Shown here: in pieces, positions 52,597 to 62,276 of the stretch
Layout of the letters: every line of letters starts with the position of its first letter
Numbering within the stretch: position 1 is the first letter of the stretch
DNA from: Paraconexibacter antarcticus
GTDB lineage: Bacteria > Actinomycetota > Thermoleophilia > Solirubrobacterales > Solirubrobacteraceae
Reading direction: 5' to 3'
Length of the DNA: 64,000 bases
Assembly: GCF_024220175.1 (NCBI RefSeq)
Contig: NZ_CP098502.1
Span: forward strand, 1,364,001 to 1,428,000
Program-made: the position numbers and the translations under genes
The notes under the pieces: model-generated
What the model saw: only the letters and a program-made list of their open reading frames with translations
Told to the model about the DNA's origin: nothing
Databases searched by the model: none

Positions 52597-54882
52597 TCAG
52601 GCGCCGACCGCGACCGCCACCGGCGCCAGGGTCACCGCGATCCCGTTCAGGATCGCGGTCCCGCTCAGCGGCTCGAGGTCCTGGTCGTCGGCGAGGACGT
52701 TCGAGTTCACGCCGGCGTGTGCGGTGGCGACCGCCATCGCGGTGCCGGGCTGGTCGTGACCCCAGCCGTGGGGGATCGACACGACGCCCGGCATGACGTC
52801 GTCGGTGACCTGGACGGGGACCTCGATCGTGCCGGTCCGGGCGCTCACGATCGTCGGCTCGCCGTCGGTGAGACCGAGGCGGGCGGCGTCGTCGGGGTGG
52901 ACCCAGACGGTGCAGCGGTCCTTGCCCTTCACGAGCGGCTCGAGGTTGTGCATCCACGAGTTGTTCGACCGCAGGTCACGCCGCCCGACGAGGCGGAGCG
53001 GGCGGTCGGGCGCGTCGGAGTCCGCTTCGGCGGCCCAGGCGACGAGCCGCTCGTGGAGGCGGTCGACGTCGGCGACGAGGGCCTCGGGGGCGAGCTCGAT
53101 CTTTCCCGACGGCGTCCGCAGCACGTCGGGAAGGCGCGGCTTGAGGGCCCCGAGGTCGATGCCGTGCGGTGCCGCCTCGAGCGCCGCGAGCGACAGGGTC
53201 CCGTCGCCGGCACCGAAGCCGTCGCCGTACGGGCCCACGCGGAGCAGCAGGTCGAGGAGCCGCTCGGGGCCGACGCGCGGGGCGAGCGCCGCCAGGATCT
53301 CGTCGACCTCGCGGCCGGCGATGGGGGAACCGGTCGTCCCGGCCTCGCGGCGCACCGCCTCGCCCGCGACGAAGGCGTCGATCGCGCCGACGTCCGCGTC
53401 CGGCCCCTGGCCGGTGACGACGCCGACGAGGCGCAGGAGGGTGCGCCACTCGGTGGGCGTGCCCTCCGGCGGGTCGAAGAGCGGCGGCGAGTAGTTCGCG
53501 ACGTCGCGCACCCCGAACGCGTAGAGCGCGACGTCGTAGTGGGAGCGCTCGAGGGGGGACAGGCCGGGCAGGATGACGTCGGCGTGGCGGGTCGTCTCGT
53601 TGAGGTAGATGTCGATCGCCACCATGAAGTCGAGCTCGCCGAGGGCGCTCGCGAGCCGGTCGCTGTTCGGCGTCGAGACGGCCGGGTTGCCGGCGACGGT
53701 GATGAGCGCGCGGATCTGGCCGGCACCGGGCGTCTGGATCTCCTCGGCGAGGACCGACGCGGGCAGCTCACCGAAGACCTCACCGAGCCCGCGGACGCGC
53801 GAGCTGAAGCGACCGGTACGGACCCCGCGTCCGCGACCGGGTGCGCCGCTCGTGTTGGGCGAGCCCACGGCGGGGGTCGAGAACATCGCCCCGCCGGGCC
53901 GGTCGAGGTTGCCGGTGAGGACGTTCAGGACGTCGACGAGCCACGAGGCCGTCGTCCCGAAAGCGGTCGTCGTGGTGCCGATGCGCCCGTAGACGGCGGC
54001 GGACGGCGCGGCGGCGAGTTCACGCGCGAGGCGCCGGATCGTGCCGGCGTCGATCCCGCAGGCGGCGGCGACCTCCTCGGGCGGGAATCCCTCCGCGAGC
54101 TCGACGACGCGATCGACGCCGTCGACGAGGCCGTCGAGGTGCTCGCCCGGCGCGACGAGACCCTCGGTGACGAGGACGTTGACCATCGCGAACAGCAGGA
54201 GGGCGTCGGTGCCGGGACGGACGAAGACGTGCTCGTCGGCGACCTGCGCGGTACGGGTGCGCCGCGGGTCGACGACGACGACCTTGCCGCCGCGCTCCTG
54301 GATCGCGCGCAGCCGGCCGCGCACGTCGGGCGCGGTCATGAGCGAGCCGTTCGACGCGAGCGGGTTCGCGCCGAGGATGAGGAGGTGGTCGGTGCGGTCG
54401 AGGTCGGGGATCGGGACGCTCAGCGCGGTGCCGAACATGAGCCCCGAGGCGAGCTGCTTCGGGTACTGGTCGACGGTCGAGGCGGAGGTGATGTTCTTCG
54501 TCCCGAGCGCCTTGAGCAGCACGCGGGTGTAGAGCAGCAGCGAGAGGTTGTGCGCGCCGGGATTGCCGAGGTACGCGGCGACCGCGTCCCGGCCGTGCTC
54601 GGCGAGGATGGGGGAGAGGCGGCGGTCGATCTCCGCGAAGGCCTCGTCCCACGTCGCCTCGCCGAAGCTCCCGTCGGGCTGCTTGACGAGCGGGACCCGC
54701 AGGCGGTCAGGGTCCTCGTGGAGCGCCGCGAGCGAGCCGCCCTTCGGGCAGATGAAGCCCTTGGAGAAGACGTCGTCCTCGTCGCCGCGGATCTTCGTCA
54801 CCCGCCCGTCGACGGCGGTCACCTGCAGTCCGCAGGTCGCCTCGCACAGGGGACAGGTCTGCACGCTCACGGTCTCGCCCAT
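52597..54882 (-). CDS. Molybdopterin-dependent oxidoreductase (formate-dehydrogenase-like)
   Basis: Protein of 761 aa from ATG 54882. Cys residues CPLCEATC and GFICPKG form an N-terminal 4Fe-4S site. The molybdopterin-binding core includes LLILGANPLASNGSL, GGKVVVVDPRRTRTAQVAD, VFVRPGTDALLL and LNVLTGNLDRPGG. The C-terminal domain (from about residue 640) holds the second pterin contacts. At the usual Mo-ligand Cys/Sec position of formate dehydrogenases it reads SASTVDQYPKQ, with no Cys. It may thus be a related enzyme rather than a formate dehydrogenase. It lacks a Tat signal and partner subunits are absent. It is divergent from uvrC. Confidence 0.85.
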   Translation of the reverse strand: MGETVSVQTCPLCEATCGLQVTAVDGRVTKIRGDEDDVFSKGFICPKGGSLAALHEDPDRLRVPLVKQPDGSFGEATWDEAFAEIDRRLSPILAEHGRDAVAAYLGNPGAHNLSLLLYTRVLLKALGTKNITSASTVDQYPKQLASGLMFGTALSVPIPDLDRTDHLLILGANPLASNGSLMTAPDVRGRLRAIQERGGKVVVVDPRRTRTAQVADEHVFVRPGTDALLLFAMVNVLVTEGLVAPGEHLDGLVDGVDRVVELAEGFPPEEVAAACGIDAGTIRRLARELAAAPSAAVYGRIGTTTTAFGTTASWLVDVLNVLTGNLDRPGGAMFSTPAVGSPNTSGAPGRGRGVRTGRFSSRVRGLGEVFGELPASVLAEEIQTPGAGQIRALITVAGNPAVSTPNSDRLASALGELDFMVAIDIYLNETTRHADVILPGLSPLERSHYDVALYAFGVRDVANYSPPLFDPPEGTPTEWRTLLRLVGVVTGQGPDADVGAIDAFVAGEAVRREAGTTGSPIAGREVDEILAALAPRVGPERLLDLLLRVGPYGDGFGAGDGTLSLAALEAAPHGIDLGALKPRLPDVLRTPSGKIELAPEALVADVDRLHERLVAWAAEADSDAPDRPLRLVGRRDLRSNNSWMHNLEPLVKGKDRCTVWVHPDDAARLGLTDGEPTIVSARTGTIEVPVQVTDDVMPGVVSIPHGWGHDQPGTAMAVATAHAGVNSNVLADDQDLEPLSGTAILNGIAVTLAPVAVAVGA

Positions 54883-54907
54883 GCCTCTGACCCTATCCTC
54901 GGTCACG

Positions 54908-56797
54908 GTGAGTTCCAACGGGCAATCAGAGGGTCGCAGGGCCCGCCTGGCCGCACAGCGCAAGAAGCTCCCCGATGGTCCCGGCGTCTACCTGTTCCGG
55001 GACGAGAAGGGGAAGGTCATCTACGTCGGGAAGGCCATCTCCATCCGCAAGCGGGTGTCGTCGCACTTCTCGAACCCGGTGACGCGTGGCGCCGTCGAGA
55101 TGACGGACGTCATCGACAGCGTCGAGTTCGTCCTCGTCTCCTCCGAGACCGAGGCGCTGCTCGCGGAGCAGGGCTTCATCAAGCAGTACCGGCCCCGGTT
55201 CAACATCCGGCTGCGGGATGACAAGAGCTACCCGTACATCGCGATCTCGATGGACGAGGACTACCCGCGGGTGTACTTCACGCGGGAGCGGCACCGGCGC
55301 AGCCGGCTGTACTTCGGCCCGTACTCGAACGCGAAGCGCGTGCGGTCGACGCTCGACACGCTCGGGAAGGTCTTCATGATCCGCTCGTGCACCGGGCCCG
55401 AGCCCGGCCGGCGCAGCGGGTCGCCGTGCCTGGACTTCCACATCAAGCGGTGCGGGGCGCCGTGTGTCGGCTACGTCACGAAGGAGGAGTACCGGGAGGG
55501 GATCGACGGGGTCGTCCGCTTCCTCTCCGGCCGCTACCGCGACATCGAGCTCGAGCTCGAGCAGCGGATGAAGGACGCCGCCGCGGTGCAGGAGTACGAG
55601 CAGGCCGCGGTCGAGCACAACCGGCTGCGCGCGGTGCGGTCGCTGCTCGAGCGCCAGCGGGTCTCCAAGGAGTCGGTCGGCACGCTCGACTGCGTCGCGA
55701 TCGCCGTCGAGGGGACGGACGCGAACGCGCAGGTCTTCCAGATCCGCGACGGCGTCCTCTCCGACCGCCAGTCCTTCTACCTCGAGAACCTCACCGAGTC
55801 GCCGATCGGCGAGGTCGCGCGCGAGTTCGTCCTGCAGTACTACGCGGGGGCGATCGCGATCCCGCCGCAGATCGTCGTCCAGGGCGGCTTCGAGGACGCC
55901 GAGGCGACGGCCGGCGCGCTGAGCGAGCGGCGCGGGTCCAAGGTCGAGGTGCGGCTCGCCGAGCGCGGCGACAAGCGGCGGCTGCTCGACCTCGCGGAGC
56001 GCAACGCGCAGCTCGCGCTCGACCAGGAGAAGCTGAAGTCCGAGCGCAAGCGCCAGCAGCGCGTCGAGGCGCTCGACGGCCTGCAGGACGCGCTCGGCCT
56101 CGACGTCCTGCCGCTGCGGATCGAGTGCTTCGACATCTCGACGCTCATGGGGACGCACACCGTCGCCTCGATGGTCGTCTTCGAGGGGGGCGCGCCGAAG
56201 AAGTCCGACTACCGGCGCTTCACGATCCGCGGGAACACCGAGGGCGTGCCGGACGACTTCGCGGCGATGGAGGAGGTGCTCTCGCGGCGGCTGAAGCAGT
56301 GGGAGGCCCAGCAGGACCTCAGCCCGCACGACCCGAACCGCAACGAGTCCTTCGCGACGCTCCCGAACGTCGTCGTCATCGACGGCGGGCCGGGGCAGCT
56401 CGCGGCCGGGCTCCGCGCGCTCGACGGCTGGCGGGAGCGCGGCGTCGCGATCGTCTCGCTCGCCAAGCGCATCGAGGAGGTCTTCACGCCCGGCGTCCGC
56501 GAGCCGATCCGCCTCGCGCACGACACGCCCGAGCTGCAGCTGCTGCAGCGGGTCCGCGACGAGGCGCACCGGTTCGCGATCAGCCACCACCGCATCCGCC
56601 GCGACGGTGCGATGCTCACGAGCGCGCTCGACTCGCTGCCCGGCGTCGGCCCGGCGCGCAAGCGGGTCCTGCTGAAGCACTTCGGCTCCCCGGAGGCGGT
56701 GCTCAGCGCCTCCCGCGAGGACCTCGAGGCGGTGCCCGGCCTGCCGGGGAAGACCGCCCGCGAGGTCTTCACCTTCCTGCACCGGACCTCGGGCTGA
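54908..56797 (+). CDS. uvrC: Excinuclease ABC subunit C
   Basis: Protein of about 629 aa from GTG 54908, the in-frame start nearest the GIY-YIG domain. Domains in order: GIY-YIG nuclease (PGVYLFRDEKGKVIYVGKA), Cys-bearing segment (CLDFHIKRCGAPCVGYV), UVR UvrB-binding helices (residues about 200-240), RNase-H-like nuclease with IECFDISTLMGTHTVASM and VVIDGGPGQL, and a C-terminal (HhH)2 pair (LDSLPGVGPARKRVLLKHFG). It cuts both sides of a lesion with UvrA/UvrB in nucleotide excision repair. It is full length. The start lies 25 bp from that of the divergent oxidoreductase gene. Confidence 0.96.
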   Translation: MSSNGQSEGRRARLAAQRKKLPDGPGVYLFRDEKGKVIYVGKAISIRKRVSSHFSNPVTRGAVEMTDVIDSVEFVLVSSETEALLAEQGFIKQYRPRFNIRLRDDKSYPYIAISMDEDYPRVYFTRERHRRSRLYFGPYSNAKRVRSTLDTLGKVFMIRSCTGPEPGRRSGSPCLDFHIKRCGAPCVGYVTKEEYREGIDGVVRFLSGRYRDIELELEQRMKDAAAVQEYEQAAVEHNRLRAVRSLLERQRVSKESVGTLDCVAIAVEGTDANAQVFQIRDGVLSDRQSFYLENLTESPIGEVAREFVLQYYAGAIAIPPQIVVQGGFEDAEATAGALSERRGSKVEVRLAERGDKRRLLDLAERNAQLALDQEKLKSERKRQQRVEALDGLQDALGLDVLPLRIECFDISTLMGTHTVASMVVFEGGAPKKSDYRRFTIRGNTEGVPDDFAAMEEVLSRRLKQWEAQQDLSPHDPNRNESFATLPNVVVIDGGPGQLAAGLRALDGWRERGVAIVSLAKRIEEVFTPGVREPIRLAHDTPELQLLQRVRDEAHRFAISHHRIRRDGAMLTSALDSLPGVGPARKRVLLKHFGSPEAVLSASREDLEAVPGLPGKTAREVFTFLHRTSG

Positions 56798-56848
56798 GGC
56801 CGGGGGCGGGGGACCGCCTCCGGGCGCCTTGCCCGACCCGGACGGCCC

Positions 56849-57724
56849 CTAGGACCGCTTCGGCGCGCTGGCCTCCAGGGCCGCCCACCCGACGTCCGCC
56901 TCGCGCAGCGCGTGCTCGGCGGCGACCCCGCCGCGCAGCCCGAAGAGGCGCTTGGCGAGCAGGAGGTAGACGACGACCGCGACGTTGAGGACGAACGCGC
57001 CCGCCTTGAAGACCGTGAGGTGGTGGGCGAGCTCGTAGACCTCGACGGGCAGGAGCGACGCGGTGACGATGAGCGTCAGGTACTCGGCCCAGCGTCTCGC
57101 GTACCAGAGGCCGACCGCCTCGACGCCCTCGACGAGCGCGTAGACGAGGGCGACGACGGCGAACAGATGCAGGCGCGAGGACTGCAGCGAGAAGAGCCGG
57201 TCGACGTCGTGGAACAGCCCGCTCTTCGCGTGCGCGTCGCTCGCGACGCCGCCCTGCAGGTCGGTGACGACCCGGTAGACGGTGTGCTTCAGGTCGGCGC
57301 GGTTCGCGCTGAAGAGGAGGATCGCGCCGGAGATGGCCGCGAGGACGAGGAAGTGGAGCGCGCGGTCGACCGCGATGAGCCGCAGGATGATGCGGTCGCG
57401 CAGCGGGCGCCCGCGGAGCGGCAGCTCGATGTCGTCCCGGTCGGGCGGGAACTCGCGGGTCCGTGGAACACCGCCCACCCCGCCCACGCCGTGCTCGGCG
57501 ACCGGCAGCCACGAGTCGCAGCGCAGGCAGCGGTGCCAGCGGACGCCGTCGCGGTCCTCGGCGAGGACGGCGTCCTCCGGGCGCAGGCGCCGCGCGTCGA
57601 GGCCGACGAGCAGGTGGCCGCTCGTCCCGCATACGAGCAGCTCCCAGTGAAAGCGCGGGACGAACCGCGCCGGCCGCTCGTGACGGACCCCCGGGAGCGG
57701 GCGCGGCTGGGCGGGCGACGGCAC
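56849..57724 (-). CDS. DUF2127 family membrane protein
   Basis: Protein of 291 aa from GTG 57724 (GTG 57760 is possible). The N-terminal 80 residues carry a His-rich metal-like site (HRCLRCDSW). Four membrane segments follow, for example RALHFLVLAAISGAILLFSA, LHLFAVVALVYALVEGVEAV and VFKAGAFVLNVAVVVYLLLA. These match DUF2127. The function is unknown. It lies 51 bp after uvrC in opposite orientation and is divergent from rapZ. Confidence 0.8.
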   Translation of the reverse strand: MPSPAQPRPLPGVRHERPARFVPRFHWELLVCGTSGHLLVGLDARRLRPEDAVLAEDRDGVRWHRCLRCDSWLPVAEHGVGGVGGVPRTREFPPDRDDIELPLRGRPLRDRIILRLIAVDRALHFLVLAAISGAILLFSANRADLKHTVYRVVTDLQGGVASDAHAKSGLFHDVDRLFSLQSSRLHLFAVVALVYALVEGVEAVGLWYARRWAEYLTLIVTASLLPVEVYELAHHLTVFKAGAFVLNVAVVVYLLLAKRLFGLRGGVAAEHALREADVGWAALEASAPKRS

Positions 57725-57783
57725 GCGTCGAGCGTAGTGGTGCGCGAACGGCCCCGCCACGGCGCCCGGCCCGGCCGGTCATC

Positions 57784-58737
57784 ATGCAGGGCATGGTCCC
57801 CACCCCCGAGGATGCGCCCGGCCCGCCGGCCACGGCGACCCCCGCGCCGGACGCCACGCCCTCGCGGCTCCAGGACCTCGTCGTCATCACCGGCTTCAGT
57901 GGCGCCGGCAAGTCGACGGCGATGAACGTGTTCGAGGACGCCGGCTACTTCTGCGTCGACAACCTGCCGCCGGAGATGATCCGCAGCCTCGTCGACCTCT
58001 TCATGCACGAGGGGTCGAAGGTCGAGCACGCCGCCGTCGTCTCCGATGTCCGCGGCGGTGAGTTCTTCGAGACGCTGAGCGCCGTCGTCGACGGGATGGC
58101 GACGCTCGAGGTCGCCCACCGCCTGCTCTTCCTCGACGCCGACGAGCAGACGCTCATGAACCGCTACAAGGAGACGCGCCGCCGGCACCCGCTCGCGCCG
58201 CACTCGTCGATCGCGACCGGGATCGCGGCCGAGCGCTCGGTCCTCGAGCCGCTCAAGCAGCGGGCCGATTTCGTCGTCGACACGACGGGCCTCAGCGCCG
58301 CCGAGCTGCGGCGCCGCATCGCCGCCGAGTACCTGCCGCGCCAGAGCGCCGGCCGCCTCGCCGTCACCTTCCAGTCCTTCGGGTTCAAGCACGGCCCGCC
58401 GCGCGACGCCGACCTCTCCTTCGACGTCCGCTTCCTCCCGAACCCGCACTACGTCCCGGACCTGCGGATGCTCACGGGGCGCGACCAGCGCGTCGTCGAC
58501 TACGTCGCCCGCGAGGGGCACCTCGCCGACTTCTACGAGCGGCTCATCCCGCTGCTCGACTTCCTCCTGCCGCAGTACCAGGCCGAGGGCAAGTCGCACC
58601 TCATGGTCGCGGTCGGCTGCACCGGCGGCCGCCACCGGTCGGTCGCGATCGCCGAGCACCTCGCCGCGCGCTACCGCGATCGCGAGGACCTCTTCGTCGA
58701 GGTGGCCCACCGGGACGCCGACCGGGCGAAGCCCTAG
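57784..58737 (+). CDS. rapZ: RNase adapter RapZ-family nucleotide-binding protein
   Basis: Protein of 317 aa from ATG 57784 (ATG 57793 is close by). The Walker A is VVITGFSGAGKSTAMN, followed by GYFCVDNLPP, a hallmark of RapZ. The C-terminal domain contains FGFKHGPPRDADLSFDVRFL, GCTGGRHRSVAIAEHLA and a VALVE-like end. In other bacteria it binds nucleotides and small RNA or controls amino-sugar synthesis. In many Gram-positives it sits next to uvrC and the gluconeogenesis factor WhiA region; here uvrC is nearby and the glycolytic operon follows. It is an early marker for that neighbourhood. Confidence 0.94.
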   Translation: MQGMVPTPEDAPGPPATATPAPDATPSRLQDLVVITGFSGAGKSTAMNVFEDAGYFCVDNLPPEMIRSLVDLFMHEGSKVEHAAVVSDVRGGEFFETLSAVVDGMATLEVAHRLLFLDADEQTLMNRYKETRRRHPLAPHSSIATGIAAERSVLEPLKQRADFVVDTTGLSAAELRRRIAAEYLPRQSAGRLAVTFQSFGFKHGPPRDADLSFDVRFLPNPHYVPDLRMLTGRDQRVVDYVAREGHLADFYERLIPLLDFLLPQYQAEGKSHLMVAVGCTGGRHRSVAIAEHLAARYRDREDLFVEVAHRDADRAKP

Positions 58738-58782
58738 GGCCCAGCCCTGACCGTCCGCCGCACCGGCGACGATTCCGGGCTG

Positions 58783-59160
58783 ATGTTCGACCACATCGGC
58801 CTGGAGGTCTCCGACCTCGCCCGCTCCGCCGCGTTCTACGACGCGATCATGCACCGCCTCGGCGGCCGCCGCATGCACGAGTCGCCGCGCGCGATCGCCT
58901 ACGGGCGCACCCGCGCGTCGCTGTGGATCGTCGAGCGCGGCGGCGCCGTCCCGCAGGCGGGCGCCGCGTCGTGGGGGCACGTCGCGCTCACCGCCGTCGG
59001 CAAGGCCGCGGTCGACGCGGCGTACGAGGCGGGGATCGCCGCGGGGGGCACCGACGACGGCCCGCCCGGCCCGCGGCCGCAGTACGGCTCCCGCTACTAC
59101 GCCGCTTACCTGTGCGACCCCGACGGGGTCCGCGTGGAGGTCGTCGCCGGGGCGCATTGA
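58783..59160 (+). CDS. VOC family (glyoxalase/bleomycin-resistance-like) protein
   Basis: Protein of 125 aa starting MFDHIGLEVSDLARSAAFYD, the VOC fold opening, with a metal-ligand His. A further His in GHVALTAVGKAAVDAAYEAG and the CDPDGVRVEVV end complete the VOC pattern. It could be a lyase, dioxygenase or binding protein; the substrate is unknown. It stands 90 bp before gap. Confidence 0.88.
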   Translation: MFDHIGLEVSDLARSAAFYDAIMHRLGGRRMHESPRAIAYGRTRASLWIVERGGAVPQAGAASWGHVALTAVGKAAVDAAYEAGIAAGGTDDGPPGPRPQYGSRYYAAYLCDPDGVRVEVVAGAH

Positions 59161-59202
59161 GTAAGGTCCGGCGCACTGTCGAGCGCCCGGGTCGCCAGCT
59201 GA

Positions 59203-60249
<1,047 letters not shown>

Positions 60250-60255
60250 GACGCA

Positions 60256-61428
60256 GTGGGCGACGGCACGGAAGCTCCGCGGATGCGGACCCTCGACGAC
60301 CTGGAGCTCGACGGCGCGCGCGTCGTCGTCCGCGTGGACTTCAACGTCCCGCTCGACGGCCTCCGGATCACCGACGACACCCGCATCCGCGCGGCGCTGC
60401 CGACGATCGCCGCGCTGCGCGAGCGCGGCGCCGCGCAGATCGTGCTGCTCGCCCACCTCGGGCGCCCGAAGGCGCGCGAGCCGGAGTTCTCGCTCGCCCC
60501 CGTCGCCGCCCGCCTCGGGGAGCTGCTCGGCCTCGACGTGCCGCTCGCCTCCGAGCCGGAGCGCGACGAGCTCGGCGACGGCCCCGTCGTCATGGTCGAG
60601 AACGTCCGCTACTTCCCGGGGGAGACGAAGGACGACGCGGACCTCGCCGCCCGCTACGCGGCGCTCGGCGACGTCTACGTCGACGACGCCTTCGGGGCCG
60701 CACACCGCGCGCACGCGTCGAACCACGGCGTCGCGAAGCTCCTCCCCTCGGCCGCCGGCCTCCTGCTGCAGCGCGAGGTGGAGACGCTCACCGGCATCCT
60801 GGCGAACCCCGGCCGCCCGCTCGTGGCGATCGTCGGCGGGTCGAAGGTGACGGACAAGATCGGCGTCCTGGAGGCCTTCCTCGACCGCGCGGACACCGTC
60901 CTCGTCGGCGGCGCCATGTGCTTCCCGTTCTTCGCCGCCCAGGGCATCGGCGTCGGGTCCTCGCTCTGCGAGGAGGAGGGCATCGAACCGGCGCGGCAGG
61001 TGCTGGTGAAGGCCCGGGAGGGGCAGCTCAGGCTCCCCGTCGATCTGACGCTCGGCCGGTCGTTCGCGGCCGACACCGAGACGCAGCACGTCGACGGCAC
61101 CGAGACGCCGGACGGCTGGATGGGACTCGACGTCGGCCCGAGGACCGCCGCGGAGTACGCGGCGATCATCGAGGCCGCCGGCTCCGTGTTCTGGAACGGC
61201 CCGATGGGCGCCTTCGAGCTCGAGCCGTTCGAGCCGGGCACCCGGGCCGTCGCCGAGGCGATGGCGAGGACGTCGGCCACCACGGTGGTCGGCGGCGGCG
61301 ACAGCGCAGCGGCCCTGAAGCAGTTCGGCCTGGATGATCAGGTCACCCATCTCTCCACCGGAGGCGGCGCCTCCCTGGAGCTCATCGAGGGCAAGCGCCT
61401 TCCCGGAGTCGAGGTTCTTTCGTCATGA
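60256..61428 (+). CDS. pgk: Phosphoglycerate kinase
   Basis: Protein of 390 aa from GTG 60256 (ATG 60283 is possible). Motifs are VVVRVDFNVPLDG, LLAHLGRPK, VENVRYFPGE, DAFGAAHRAHAS, AIVGGSKVTDKIGVLEAF and VGGGDSAAALKQFG. It transfers phosphate from 1,3-bisphosphoglycerate to ADP. The gene begins 6 bp after gap and overlaps tpiA by 4 bp (ATGA), so it is within a tight operon. Confidence 0.97.
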   Translation: MGDGTEAPRMRTLDDLELDGARVVVRVDFNVPLDGLRITDDTRIRAALPTIAALRERGAAQIVLLAHLGRPKAREPEFSLAPVAARLGELLGLDVPLASEPERDELGDGPVVMVENVRYFPGETKDDADLAARYAALGDVYVDDAFGAAHRAHASNHGVAKLLPSAAGLLLQREVETLTGILANPGRPLVAIVGGSKVTDKIGVLEAFLDRADTVLVGGAMCFPFFAAQGIGVGSSLCEEEGIEPARQVLVKAREGQLRLPVDLTLGRSFAADTETQHVDGTETPDGWMGLDVGPRTAAEYAAIIEAAGSVFWNGPMGAFELEPFEPGTRAVAEAMARTSATTVVGGGDSAAALKQFGLDDQVTHLSTGGGASLELIEGKRLPGVEVLSS

Positions 61429-62180
61429 GTCGCACCCCCTTCATCGCGGGCAACTGGAAGATGCACAAGACGGTCGAGGAGGCCGAGGAGTTCATCCAGG
61501 GCCTGCTTCCCCGCGTCTACGCGGCGGACGCCGTGGACGTCGGGATCTGCGTCCCGTACACGGCGCTGACGCCGATGGTCGACTCGACCCGCGGCTCGCG
61601 CGTCGGCGTCTACGCCCAGAACATGCACTGGGCCGACCAGGGCGCGTACACCGGCGAGGTGAGCGCCCCGATGCTCACCGAGCTCGAGGTGACGGGCGTC
61701 GTCCTCGGCCACTCCGAGCGCCGCCAGTACTTCGGCGAGACCGACGAGGCGCTGCAGAAGAAGGTCCCCGTCGCCCTCGCGGCCGGCCTCACGACGATCC
61801 TCTGCGTCGGCGAGACCGAGGACGAGCGCGAGCGCGGCGACACCGAGCGCAAGCTCCGCCACCAGATCCTCGAGGGCCTCGAGAAGGTCCCGCTCGACCG
61901 CCTCGGCGAGGTCGTCATCGCCTACGAGCCGATCTGGGCGATCGGCACCGGCCTCACCGCGACCCCGCAGCAGGCGCAGGACGCCTGCGCGTTCTGCCGC
62001 GCGCTCGTCGCCCACTTCTCCAAGGACGCCGCCGAGAAGGTGCGCGTGCTCTACGGCGGGTCGGTCAAGCCCGACAACGCCAAGGAGCTCCTCGCCCTCG
62101 CGGACGTCGACGGCGCGCTCGTCGGCGGCGCCTCGCTCGACCCGGACTCGCTCGGCGACATCGTGGATGCGGCCGCCTGA
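61425..62180 (+). CDS. tpiA: Triosephosphate isomerase
   Basis: Protein of 251 aa. It starts RTPFIAGNWKMHKTVEEA, with the catalytic Lys. The active-site His is in VVLGHSERRQYFGE, the Glu in VIAYEPIWAIGTG, and phosphate binding is in VLYGGSVKP. It interconverts dihydroxyacetone phosphate and glyceraldehyde-3-phosphate. It overlaps pgk by 4 bp, so the two are translationally coupled. Confidence 0.98.
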   Translation: MSRTPFIAGNWKMHKTVEEAEEFIQGLLPRVYAADAVDVGICVPYTALTPMVDSTRGSRVGVYAQNMHWADQGAYTGEVSAPMLTELEVTGVVLGHSERRQYFGETDEALQKKVPVALAAGLTTILCVGETEDERERGDTERKLRHQILEGLEKVPLDRLGEVVIAYEPIWAIGTGLTATPQQAQDACAFCRALVAHFSKDAAEKVRVLYGGSVKPDNAKELLALADVDGALVGGASLDPDSLGDIVDAAA

Positions 62181-62276
62181 GTCGACTGCGTCGACCGGTC
62201 GCCCGCATCCACTGCGAGTTCCTCGGCTGCGCCTCGGAACGTCGCGTCTTCACCACCACCAACCGGAGCATCTGAC
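62181..62276 (+). promoter_or_regulatory. Spacer between tpiA and gpmI with hairpins
   Basis: A GTCGAC-TGC-GTCGAC palindrome (62181-62195) follows the tpiA stop. GTTCC and GGAAC (62217-62239) frame the core TCCTCGGCTGCGCC that also occurs in the hairpin at 9671. These may lower or process read-through between tpiA and gpmI. Confidence 0.4.

Noticed and set aside
52597..54882. Selenoprotein formate dehydrogenase
   Set aside because: No in-frame TGA or SECIS-like position is present at the Mo-ligand site.
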